The position numbers were made by a program, and so were the translations under genes. Below are positions 27,101 to 34,821 of a DNA stretch of 64,000 nucleotides, piece after piece. Under the pieces are notes generated by a model that saw only the letters and a program-made list of their open reading frames with translations, had not been told where the DNA came from and did not search any database. The DNA is from Gammaproteobacteria bacterium. GTDB taxonomy: Bacteria > Pseudomonadota > Gammaproteobacteria > Competibacterales > Competibacteraceae. Location of the stretch: positions 1,587,501-1,651,500 of the forward strand of contig JACKNC010000001.1 in NCBI GenBank assembly GCA_024235095.1, read 5' to 3'. Position 1 is the stretch's first letter. Every line of letters starts with the position of its first letter.

Positions 27101-28459
27101 GAGCATTTTGTTACCCTGGTAGGGCACAAGGCTGAGGACAAAGGGCTGGAGTTCCAACTCGACATCGCGCTTGGCGTACCCAATGTTTTCATGGGCGACC
27201 CGTTGCGCCTGAACCAGATTCTGATCAACCTGGGTAATAACGCCGTCAAATTTACTGAGAAGGGTGAAATCGCCATCGCCGTTCGCTTGCTGGAATCCCA
27301 GGATGAGCGGCTTCATCTGGAGTTTACGGTGCGGGATACGGGCATCGGCATGACTGCTGAACAGATCCAGACGCTATTCCAGCCCTTCCACCAGGCCGAC
27401 AGTTCTATCACCCGGAAATACGGCGGAACGGGACTGGGGCTTTCCATCAGCAGACGGCTGGTGGAAATGATGGAAGGAACCATCAATGTAGAAAGCCGCC
27501 CCGGTGCGGGCAGCATCTTCCGTTTCGATGTCTGGTTAAAAGCAGGAGAAGAAGCTAAACCAGTTTCCACGGTCAAAGACCGCGCTGCGGATTCTATTGA
27601 CGCCCATGCGCCGCTGGCTGGCGCATGGGCTGGGCGTCGCCTGTTAGTGGTGGAAGATAACGACATTAATCAAGAGATCGTCTGTCGCTTGCTGGAGCGG
27701 TCCGGGGCTATCGTGGAAATAGCGGTCAACGGCGTAGAATCAGTGGCCCTCCTTAAGCGACAAGGAGCCGAGGCGTTCGATGCGGTGCTCATGGACATTC
27801 AGATGCCGGAGATGGATGGCTACGAGGCGACCCGCCGGATCCGTGCGTTGCCTGGATTCGATCGCTTGCCCATCATTGGACTGACGGCCCATGTGCAACG
27901 ACGAGAGACTGAACGAATGCAGGCCGTTGGCATGAACGACCATGTCGGTAAGCCCATCGATCCGCAGTCATTGTTTACGGCTTTAGAGCGCTGTCTAGCC
28001 TCGACGGCGATCCCTATGAGTGAGGCGTCGGTAGCGCCGACAGTCTCGGTTTCGCTGGAAAACGCGGCGCAGGCTGAATCCTCTATTCCTGCCACGCCCG
28101 GCATTGATGTGGCGGCGTGTCTTGATCGCCTGGATGGCGACATGGCGCTCTTTCGGGAATTATTAACTCACTTTTCAAATAGCTATCGAGATGTCACCCA
28201 GACTCTTCGTGATCTTCTCGCTACCGGATCGCGTACCGACGCCATCCGTTTAGCCCACAGTGTGAAAGGGGTAGCGGGCAATCTGGGCATCGTTGCCGTT
28301 CAACAGGCCGCAGCACAGCTTGAATCGACTCTGACTGAATCCGAGGGGGAAAAGACCGAACAAATTGATGCCCTGGAAAAGGCAATACAATCGGTCTGCG
28401 CGGTCATCGACGCGGAATGGTTAGCGCCCGCCGTGGAAGAAAATGCTGTTGATCGTTGA
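24188..28459 (+). CDS. hybrid sensor histidine kinase with solute-binding sensors
   Basis: Membrane hybrid kinase of 1423 residues. In order: N-terminal membrane/signal segment (about 10-35); NMT1/THI5-like binding domain (about 56-315); two family-3 solute-binding domains (about 361-593 and 599-834); transmembrane helix (about 840-860); HisKA with His901 in NMSHEIRTPMN; HATPase (NNAVKFTE, DTGIGMT, YGGTGLGLS); receiver with Asp1203 (LMDIQMPEMDGY); Hpt with His1357 (AHSVKGVAGNLG). The ligand is unknown; the NMT1 fold suggests a pyrimidine-like or other small solute. The ATG at 24188 is used because the 20 upstream in-frame codons belong to the IS21 end. The next gene encodes the probable phosphate acceptor. 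Confidence 0.93.
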   Translation: MALFYKVLTPFKQVGIALFILSLLWAWTNPAQAVAANASPSTAQTADSVHPAPLTKVSLQLIWKHQFEFAGFYAAIEKGFYRDKGLEVELREYEQGLDVRDEVLSGRATYGIANSSVINWRLMGQPVVLLANYFKKTPLVVLGQPGIRTLDDLVGKRLMIADKDLRSPLFQAALQEAGLVPGVNLTIIPHTFDSGPFIRGEVEAMTAFLSNEPFYLQQKGVLFQIIELTGYMPGLGDVYLFTSAAQIAAHPEQTKAFIEASNAGWRYALDHPDEIIELILERYSRRKSREALRYEAEKTRQLVMPRSMPVGSIPDERLQLAARALLRAGQEGDLRNLPGFLFQEDQATAAPVKTAAALMLTPQEQIWLEQHRHVIFQVDDNFAPYTFVNASGEVSGIVVDLVRALADAAGLDIEMVPKPFNEMVKAQKLPGLYGYINFDYHFSETPDAFLSIASPFPSMQALFAPKPEQFTAKTLEEIQNKRILFYEGIDPMDFGFPRTGNQYLHVRDPAQAFALLLNDQADGYFDNFAYVQWHMREQFVTGLTSLYLTDRFPDSLVAVFNDYPELHSILKKAYYHVAPMIPSLLRRWQIKYNKSAKLILSDAERLWLAQHPVIRYAVDPDSAPIEYIDSQGQPAGITSEYLQRLEELLGIRFEAIPAATWAEALQKLDNRQIDLLPAIVQTTDRQGRFRFTAPYLTFPVAIFALVDAPFLGNLEALAGKQVAVVSDYAIHEWLQQDHPEIGLTPVTTMTAALHAVTERRADAFVDNLVTVSYAIGRKGVLQVRMAGNTPYEIALSMAGRKDWPILVGILEKGIAAIPKNDRDSIYNRWVQAPQPPNTDYLLLGEILTLAAIVLAILLYWNRKLAREITLRLKLEEELRQATKSAECASQAKSEFLANMSHEIRTPMNAIMGMIHFCLDTSLDHEQRNYLDKAYGAAKSLLGLLNDILDLSKVEAGHLEITCVPFTLHEVIEHFVTLVGHKAEDKGLEFQLDIALGVPNVFMGDPLRLNQILINLGNNAVKFTEKGEIAIAVRLLESQDERLHLEFTVRDTGIGMTAEQIQTLFQPFHQADSSITRKYGGTGLGLSISRRLVEMMEGTINVESRPGAGSIFRFDVWLKAGEEAKPVSTVKDRAADSIDAHAPLAGAWAGRRLLVVEDNDINQEIVCRLLERSGAIVEIAVNGVESVALLKRQGAEAFDAVLMDIQMPEMDGYEATRRIRALPGFDRLPIIGLTAHVQRRETERMQAVGMNDHVGKPIDPQSLFTALERCLASTAIPMSEASVAPTVSVSLENAAQAESSIPATPGIDVAACLDRLDGDMALFRELLTHFSNSYRDVTQTLRDLLATGSRTDAIRLAHSVKGVAGNLGIVAVQQAAAQLESTLTESEGEKTEQIDALEKAIQSVCAVIDAEWLAPAVEENAVDR

Positions 28460-28507
28460 CGCCAACCCGGCGTTTTCATGATGTGGTCCCCTCTGCTCAA
28501 TACTCCC

Positions 28508-29920
28508 ATGAAATCTATTGCTTATCCTGCTCATCCTGTCCTGGTCGTTGACGATGACACGATCAGTTTAGCCATCACGCATGCCGCCTTGCGCAAGGCG
28601 GGCCTAAACAACATTATGACCTGCACGGACAGTCGGCAGGTCATGGCTCTGGTTTCCCAGCATACAGTGGGCATGGTTTTTCTAGACCTGGTCATGCCCT
28701 TCACCGGTGGGGAGGAGTTACTGGAAACGCTGTCCAGAGATTATCCCGAGATACTGGTCATTATTTTAACCGCCACGGAGGAAGTCGATACGGCGGTGCG
28801 CTGTATCAAGGCGGGCGCCTTTAACTATCTGACCAAGCCGATTGACTTCGAACGACTCTTCTCGACCGTCAAAAACGCGCTGGCGCTTCAGGAACTCCAG
28901 CAGGAAAACCGGGCGCTCCGGCAAAGCGCTTTCTCTGTGAGTCTGAGTCACCCCGAGATTTTTGCCAACATTATTACGCACAACCCTAGAATTTTGCAGA
29001 TTTTTCATTATGTGGAATCTATTGCGACAACCAGCGAGCCGGTATTGATTACCGGCGAAACCGGCGTTGGCAAGGATCTGATCGCTCAGGCGATTCATGC
29101 CCTGAGCCGACGTCAAGGGCCTTTGGTCGCGGTTAATGTTGCCGGGCTGGACGATACGATTTTCTCGGACACCCTATTCGGACATCTGAAAGGGGCGTTC
29201 ACCAGTGCGGAGCGAGCGCGAAAAGGTCTGATCGAGCAAGCGAATAGCGGTACGCTGTTTCTGGATGAGATTGGCGATCTGACAGCGGTTTCCCAATCCA
29301 AACTGCTGCGCCTGCTGCAGGGCGGCGACTACTTCCCATTGGGCAGCGACGTTCCCAAACACAGCGACGCCCGGATAGTGTCCGCCACCAATCAAGACCT
29401 GTGGCGATTGACCAAAGAAGAAAAATTTCGTAAGGACTTGAATTTTCGGTTACGCACGCATCATATCAACATTCCGCCGTTACGCGAGCGGTTGGACGAT
29501 ATTCCTCTACTGGTCGAGCACTTTCTGGCAGAAGCCGCGACGCAATTTGGCAAACCCGGTTTTCAAGCGTCCAAGGCATTGCTAACCTTGCTGGGGGAAT
29601 ATGATTTCCCGGGCAATATTCGGGAGTTGCGAACCATGATATTTGACGCCGTCAGCCGAACTGACACGACTATGCTCTCCCCGCGCCTGTTGGAGTCCTA
29701 TCTGAACCAGAGCCTGACCCACACTGTGGTTGCAGCCGGGGCAAACGGCGATGATGCGCCGCTTGGTTTTACTTCTCGCCTACCTACCCTGAAACAAGCG
29801 GCCGATCTTCTTATTCAAGAAGCCCTGCGCCGCTCCGACGGCAATCAGACCGCTGCCGCCAGACTGCTGGGTATCTCTCAGCAAGCATTAAGCAAACGTC
29901 TTAAAGCTCCGAGAAATTAA
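28508..29920 (+). CDS. sigma-54-dependent response regulator, NtrC type
   Basis: Receiver (Asp60 in VFLDLVMPF; Lys in LTKPIDF), central AAA+ sigma-54 activator domain (Walker A GETGVGKD, Walker B GTLFLDEIGDL, arginine-finger region RFRKDLNFRLRTH) and C-terminal Fis-type helix-turn-helix (GNQTAAARLLGISQQALSKRL). The sigma-54 contact loop reads GAFTSA instead of the nearly invariant GAFTGA. It has 470 residues from the ATG at 28508; an upstream in-frame ATG (28478) would add ten. It lies 48 bp after the hybrid kinase and is probably its partner. Confidence 0.92.
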   Translation: MKSIAYPAHPVLVVDDDTISLAITHAALRKAGLNNIMTCTDSRQVMALVSQHTVGMVFLDLVMPFTGGEELLETLSRDYPEILVIILTATEEVDTAVRCIKAGAFNYLTKPIDFERLFSTVKNALALQELQQENRALRQSAFSVSLSHPEIFANIITHNPRILQIFHYVESIATTSEPVLITGETGVGKDLIAQAIHALSRRQGPLVAVNVAGLDDTIFSDTLFGHLKGAFTSAERARKGLIEQANSGTLFLDEIGDLTAVSQSKLLRLLQGGDYFPLGSDVPKHSDARIVSATNQDLWRLTKEEKFRKDLNFRLRTHHINIPPLRERLDDIPLLVEHFLAEAATQFGKPGFQASKALLTLLGEYDFPGNIRELRTMIFDAVSRTDTTMLSPRLLESYLNQSLTHTVVAAGANGDDAPLGFTSRLPTLKQAADLLIQEALRRSDGNQTAAARLLGISQQALSKRLKAPRN

Positions 29921-30191
29921 TTCTCAGCTACAATAAAAGTTGTCAAATCATCACTATAGGTTGTTAATCAATTTTATTGAATAAAAAGATAAAACTTTGT
30001 TAAGGGGCGGTTTTCTATAATTTAAGTTGTAATCAAGGAATCCTCTATTCTTAGGCGTTGTATTAATGCTATTTGAAAACAAATAATTATATCAAACTTT
30101 ATTGGCATCATAGTTGCTAAGTAAGGCGCATCAAGTTTCTACTTCATCTGATCAAGATGAATCCTAATTAAATACGAAAGGAGCGCCTTGC
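29921..30191 (+). other. AT-rich control region of chemoreceptor gene
   Basis: These 271 bp are markedly AT-rich and hold a sigma-54 promoter match (30103-30118) and, about 125 bp upstream of it, the palindrome TCAATTTTATTGA (29968-29980), a reasonable position for an activator-binding enhancer. No gene is evident. Confidence 0.55.
30103..30118 (+). promoter_or_regulatory. sigma-54 (-24/-12) promoter candidate
   Basis: TGGCATCATAGTTGCT matches the TGGCAC-N5-TTGCW pattern with the correct 10-bp spacing between GG and GC. It lies 74 bp upstream of the chemoreceptor start and directly after the gene for a sigma-54 activator. Confidence 0.7.
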
Positions 30192-32225
30192 ATGTTTAGT
30201 CAACTGAAAATCGGCGCCCGCATTGGCTTGGCGATCAGTTTGTTGCTGATCTCTGCCGTGCTGGCGATCACGATCACAGCATTTCTCCGCTTTGACAAGT
30301 TACTGTTTGAAGCGGAAGAGCGCGAAGCTCGTGAAACTTTTAAGCTACTGAATACGGAAATCGCGGCTCGGGGCCGGACGGCAGAAACGTTAAGCGTCCT
30401 GCTGGCGAATCTTCCTGAAGTGCAACAGGCGATGACCGACCAGAACCGCCCCCAGCTATTGACGCAATTGCAGAGCGTTTATCAGATACTCGCCACGCAG
30501 TATGGCGTCGATCAATTCCAATTTCACACATCGCCTGCGACATCGTTCCTGCGCCTGCACAAGCCTAACAAATTTGGCGATGATTTATCCGCGATTCGTC
30601 CGGCGGTTGTGGACGTAAATCATTCAGGTAAAACAGCAAGAGGACTTGAAAATGGTGTAGCGGGTCTCGGTATCCGGGGCATCGCGCCCATTGCCCGGCA
30701 GAACAAGCATTTGGGTTCGGTGGAATTCGGCATGGCCTTTGATCAAGCATTTCTCGAAGCCTTCAAAGCCGAGCATGGGGTAGAAATGATGCTGCTAATC
30801 CCACAAGACCAGGGTTTTAAGACGCTTCATTCGACTCATGGCGAGCGTTCCCTGCTCTCCGAATCACAATTGCATGCCGTATTGAAGGGGGAGATCGTCG
30901 CGCAATATGCCAAGTCCGCCAATCAGCCAGTGATTGTCTATGCCCAGGCGATCAAGGATTATTCCGGCCAACCCATCGGGGTGCTGGAGATGCTGGTGGA
31001 TCGTAGCGGCTATGTAGCGCAAATGGCGTATACCCGCAATTTGATCCTGCTGATCGTGGGATTGACCTTGGCCGTCAGTGCGCTCGTCATTGGCTGGATT
31101 GTGCGTTCTATCCGTCGCCCTATTGGCGGTGAGCCGGCGGAAATGGCGGCGCTGGCCCAGCGTATTGCTCAAGGAGATTTAGCTGTCGAGTTGACCCATA
31201 CTGGCAAGGAAACCGGCGTATATGCCGCAATGGGCGACATGACGCTGCAATTAAAGGAGATGGTGAGCAAGGTTTCCCAAGCGACCGATCAGGTCAATGC
31301 AGCGGCATCGGAAATTGCGCAGGGCAGTGCTGACTTGGCGCAGCGCACTGAGGAGCAGGCGTCTGCCTTGGAGCAAACCGCTTCCAGCATGGAAGAGTTG
31401 ACCAGCGTGGTGCAGCAAAGCGCGCAGAATGCCGAGCAAGCGAATCGCCTGGCTCAACATACCCGGCAGCAAGCTGAACAGGGCGGTCAGGCAGTAGACC
31501 AGGTTATAGCCGCGATGGCGGCGATTGATCAAAGCAACCGCCAGGCCGCTGACATTATCGAGGTCATTGATGAAATCTCCTTGCAAACCAATCTATTGGC
31601 GTTAAATGCAGCAGTAGAAGCCGCGCACGCCGGCGAGCAGGGGCGCGGTTTTGCAATCGTCGCCAACGAGGTGCGCAGACTGGCGCAACGCAGCGCCGAG
31701 GCCGCCAAGCAAATCGAAAGCCTCATCAGCGACAGCGTCAGTAAAGTTGAGGCGGGCAGCCGACTGGCTGAACAGTCTGGCCAGACGCTGGGGAGCATCA
31801 TCGTTTCAGCCAAAAAAGTCAGCGACATCGTCGCGGAGATGGCGGCGGCCAGCCAGGAACAGGCCAGCGGGATCGAGCAAATTAATCAGGCGATTTCACA
31901 GATGGATCAAACGACCCAGCAGAATGCGGCGTTGGTCGAAGAAACGGCGGCTACGAGTCAGTCCATGGGCGATCAGGCAGCATATCTGCATGAGTTAATG
32001 GGCTTCTTCAGATTGGATGAGACGCTCATTGCCGTCGCTGCTACGTCTGGGCACACTCCGCAATCGTCGGTTGAATCACCCCTGGCGCCCGTCATACTCA
32101 TTGACCGGTATCATACCCGGTCACGGCGAACAGTGGCGAAAGCACACCATACCTCGACCCGGCCACGGTATGTCGCCGGTCCACCGGCCCGGGTAGCAGG
32201 CGGCGAGGAATGGGACAGTCTTTAA
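30192..32225 (+). CDS. methyl-accepting chemotaxis protein
   Basis: Inner-membrane chemoreceptor of 677 residues. First transmembrane helix about 10-32, a periplasmic double-Cache-like sensor (about 35-275), a second helix (LILLIVGLTLAVSALVIGWIV), HAMP, then the cytoplasmic signalling coiled coil with the hairpin tip QTNLLALNAAVEAAHAGEQGR. The C-terminal 60 residues after MGFFRLDE are a basic tail without a recognisable CheR pentapeptide. AAAGGAG precedes the start. The sigma-54 promoter upstream links it to the kinase/regulator pair. Confidence 0.95.
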   Translation: MFSQLKIGARIGLAISLLLISAVLAITITAFLRFDKLLFEAEEREARETFKLLNTEIAARGRTAETLSVLLANLPEVQQAMTDQNRPQLLTQLQSVYQILATQYGVDQFQFHTSPATSFLRLHKPNKFGDDLSAIRPAVVDVNHSGKTARGLENGVAGLGIRGIAPIARQNKHLGSVEFGMAFDQAFLEAFKAEHGVEMMLLIPQDQGFKTLHSTHGERSLLSESQLHAVLKGEIVAQYAKSANQPVIVYAQAIKDYSGQPIGVLEMLVDRSGYVAQMAYTRNLILLIVGLTLAVSALVIGWIVRSIRRPIGGEPAEMAALAQRIAQGDLAVELTHTGKETGVYAAMGDMTLQLKEMVSKVSQATDQVNAAASEIAQGSADLAQRTEEQASALEQTASSMEELTSVVQQSAQNAEQANRLAQHTRQQAEQGGQAVDQVIAAMAAIDQSNRQAADIIEVIDEISLQTNLLALNAAVEAAHAGEQGRGFAIVANEVRRLAQRSAEAAKQIESLISDSVSKVEAGSRLAEQSGQTLGSIIVSAKKVSDIVAEMAAASQEQASGIEQINQAISQMDQTTQQNAALVEETAATSQSMGDQAAYLHELMGFFRLDETLIAVAATSGHTPQSSVESPLAPVILIDRYHTRSRRTVAKAHHTSTRPRYVAGPPARVAGGEEWDSL

Positions 32226-32239
32226 TCCTCTCAACGCAT

Positions 32240-32268
32240 CCACTTCCTCTTTAGCTGTGAGGAAGTGG
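32240..32268 (+). terminator. hairpin after chemoreceptor gene
   Basis: A perfect 10-bp stem, CCACTTCCTC (32240-32249) with GAGGAAGTGG (32259-32268), and a 9-nt loop start 12 bp after the stop codon at 32225. The U-run is weak (TTCAAA), so this is a non-canonical terminator or an mRNA-end hairpin. Confidence 0.45.
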
Positions 32269-32367
32269 TTCAAACCAGCGACCCTGCACGTGATCATTTG
32301 CCGACTTGCTCCTAACTCTCCTGCTTGTTAGGATTAGCGCCTTTTGACGAACTGGACTTTCGACAAC

Positions 32368-33417
32368 ATGTTCAAATGGTTGCGCGGTAAGTTTTCAAGC
32401 GATCTTTCGATCGATCTGGGGACGGCTAACACATTGATTTACGTTCGGGGAGCGGGCATCGTCCTCAATGAACCCTCGGTGGTCGCCATCAATCAAGACC
32501 CAGTGCGCGGCGTCCGGACGATTGCAGCAGTAGGTACTGACGCCAAGCGAATGCTGGGTCGCACCCCCAACAATCTCTCGACCATTCGACCGATGAAGGA
32601 TGGGGTTATCGCTGACTTCACCGTCACCGAGAAGATGCTCCAGCACTTTATCCGCAAGGTCCATGCTCGCAAATTTTTCAATCCCAGTCCGCGAGTGCTG
32701 GTTAGCGTGCCCTGCGGCTCCACCCAGGTCGAACGGCGGGCGATCCGCGAATCGGCGATGGGCGCCGGCGCGCGCGTGGTGTATCTGATTCCCGAACCGA
32801 TGGCCGCGGCGATTGGCGCAGGCGTTCCGGTCGAGGAAGCGCGCGGCGCGATGGTGCTGGATATCGGCGGTGGCACTTCCGAAGTCGCAGTCATCTCGCT
32901 CAATGGCATCGTGTACGCCGGCGCGGTGCGCACCGGCGGCGACCGGTTTGACGAGGCGATTACTAACTATGTGCGCCGCAATTTCGGCGTACTGATCGGC
33001 GAACCGACAGCGGAACGCATCAAGCACGAAATTGGCAGCGCCTATCCCACCAGCGAAGTTCGCGAGATCGAGATCAAGGGCCGCAACCTGGCGGAAGGCG
33101 TGCCGCGCAGCTTCACGCTGAACAGTAACGAAATCCTGGAAGCCCTGCAGGAACCGCTGTCGACCATTGTGGGTTCGGTGAAAATGGCGTTGGAGGCCAC
33201 CCCGCCGGAACTGGCCGCCGATGTCGCCGAACGCGGCATCGTACTGACGGGTGGCGGAGCGTTAATGCGCGATATCGACCGGTTGATCATCGAGGAAACC
33301 GGCTTGAACGTGGTCATTGCCGAGGATCCGCTGACCTGCGTGGCTCGGGGCGGTGGCCGGGTGCTGGAGTTAATTGCCAAGGATGAACGCGCGGTCGACG
33401 CTTTTGCTATCGAATAG
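32368..33417 (+). CDS. mreB: rod-shape actin homologue MreB
   Basis: Actin-fold ATPase that organises the lateral-wall elongasome. At 349 residues it starts MFKWLRGKFSSDLSIDLGTANTL and has the phosphate loops (DLGTANT; DIGGGTSEVAVIS) and adenosine motif (GIVLTGGGALM). The ATG at 32368 is chosen by homology; an upstream in-frame TTG (32344) would add eight residues. First gene of mreBCD-mrdA-rodA. Confidence 0.98.
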   Translation: MFKWLRGKFSSDLSIDLGTANTLIYVRGAGIVLNEPSVVAINQDPVRGVRTIAAVGTDAKRMLGRTPNNLSTIRPMKDGVIADFTVTEKMLQHFIRKVHARKFFNPSPRVLVSVPCGSTQVERRAIRESAMGAGARVVYLIPEPMAAAIGAGVPVEEARGAMVLDIGGGTSEVAVISLNGIVYAGAVRTGGDRFDEAITNYVRRNFGVLIGEPTAERIKHEIGSAYPTSEVREIEIKGRNLAEGVPRSFTLNSNEILEALQEPLSTIVGSVKMALEATPPELAADVAERGIVLTGGGALMRDIDRLIIEETGLNVVIAEDPLTCVARGGGRVLELIAKDERAVDAFAIE

Positions 33418-33422
33418 CGCGA

Positions 33423-34322
33423 TTGGCCACTCTCAAACCCAGCCGGCGTATCCGCTACTTGTTCGCGGTTAACCCAACAGCCGTCCTGCGGCTTGGCCTG
33501 TGGGGCGCGCTGTCCATTATTCTGATGACGGTGGATCATCGTTATCAGACGCTGGATGATATGCGCGACGTTTTGTCGACGATGGTCTATCCGTTGCACT
33601 ACCTGGTGCGTCTGCCCACCGATGCCGGCAACTGGCTCAGTGAAAATCTGGCGAATCGCGACGCCTTGCTGGAAGAAAACGCCCGGTTGCGCGAAAAACA
33701 GGTATTTCTCAATGTTCAGTTGCAACGGTTAACCGTTCTGGAGGCGGAAAACCGCCGGTTGCGCTCCCTGTTGGAATCCGCAGTCAATACCCCGGAACGG
33801 GTGCTGATTGCCGAGTTGTTAGCGGTGGATTTCGACCCTTATCGACATCATATCCTGCTCAATCGCGGTCGCCGGCATGGCGTCTACGTCGGACAACCGG
33901 TGCTGGATCAGCATGGGGTCATTGGCCAGATTATCCGGGCCGATCCCCTGACCGCCACGGCGATTTTGATTACCGATCCTAATCATGCCCTGCCGATCCA
34001 AATCAACCGCACCGGGGTGCGCACCCTAGCGCTCGGCACCGGTGATTTCCAGAAACTGGAACTGCCGCACATTCCAAACAACGAAGATGTCAAGGTTGGC
34101 GATCTGCTGGTGACTTCGGGGATGGGCGGCCGGTTTCCACGCGGCTATCCGGTCGGCACAGTCACGACCGTGGAATTCGATCCGGGCAGTCCGTTTGCCC
34201 ACATCATCGCTAAGCCGGTTGCGCAACTGGATCGTATCCGCGAAGTGATGTTGCTGGAAAGCGAATCGCCGACCCTGAAGCCCGAACCCGGATCAGCGGT
34301 CGCCACGGTTCAAGCGCCATGA
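33423..34322 (+). CDS. mreC: rod-shape protein MreC
   Basis: Bitopic inner-membrane scaffold of the elongasome. After a basic N-terminus there is one membrane helix (VLRLGLWGALSIILMTV), then a coiled coil (about 75-115) and the beta-barrel domain (NRGRRHGVYVGQPVLDQHGVIGQI; VGDLLVTSGMGGRFPRGYPVGTV). It has 299 residues with a TTG start 5 bp after mreB. The stop overlaps the mreD start (ATGA). Confidence 0.95.
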   Translation: MATLKPSRRIRYLFAVNPTAVLRLGLWGALSIILMTVDHRYQTLDDMRDVLSTMVYPLHYLVRLPTDAGNWLSENLANRDALLEENARLREKQVFLNVQLQRLTVLEAENRRLRSLLESAVNTPERVLIAELLAVDFDPYRHHILLNRGRRHGVYVGQPVLDQHGVIGQIIRADPLTATAILITDPNHALPIQINRTGVRTLALGTGDFQKLELPHIPNNEDVKVGDLLVTSGMGGRFPRGYPVGTVTTVEFDPGSPFAHIIAKPVAQLDRIREVMLLESESPTLKPEPGSAVATVQAP

Positions 34323-34807
34323 CGACTGCGCGCCCGACGGGTCGCTGGGTCATCGTGATCAGTTTTCTGGTTGCATTCCTGTTGGCAGGCATTCCACTAC
34401 CGAACGAACTGCAGCAGTTCCGTCCAGATTGGGTGACCATGGTGCTGATTTATTGGTGCATGGCGCTGCCCCATCGGATCGGCATTGGCATCGGTTGGAG
34501 CGTGGGATTGCTGCTGGACATTGGACGGGGGGCGCTGCTCGGCCAGCACGCGCTGGCCCTGGCCGTGGTCGCTTATCTGACCCAGCAAACCTATCGACGC
34601 ATCCGGGTCGCGCCGCTTTGGCAGCAGGCGTTCAGCGTGCTGGCGTTTCTGCTGGTTGAACAAATTCTGATTTTCTGGATCAGCGGCGTGATCGGCTACC
34701 CACCGCGTGATTGGTGGTATCTGGCGCCGGCGATTGGTGGTATGGCGTTGTGGCCCCTGTTGTTTGTGATTCTGCGCGACGCCCGCCGGTATTTTCAGGT
34801 GAGTTAA
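34319..34807 (+). CDS. mreD: rod-shape protein MreD
   Basis: Polytopic inner-membrane partner of MreC, 162 residues with five or six hydrophobic helices. The family segment RPDWVTMVLIYWCMALPHRIGIGIGW is present, as is GLLLDIGRGALLGQHAL. Translationally coupled to mreC and followed by mrdA after 14 bp. Confidence 0.94.
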   Translation: MTTARPTGRWVIVISFLVAFLLAGIPLPNELQQFRPDWVTMVLIYWCMALPHRIGIGIGWSVGLLLDIGRGALLGQHALALAVVAYLTQQTYRRIRVAPLWQQAFSVLAFLLVEQILIFWISGVIGYPPRDWWYLAPAIGGMALWPLLFVILRDARRYFQVS

Positions 34808-34821
34808 GAGCCTTATCGATC

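Noticed and set aside
32368..33417. Long antisense frames inside mreB, dabA and the antiporter genes
   Set aside because: High-GC codon bias leaves long open antisense frames; none has a ribosome site or domain.
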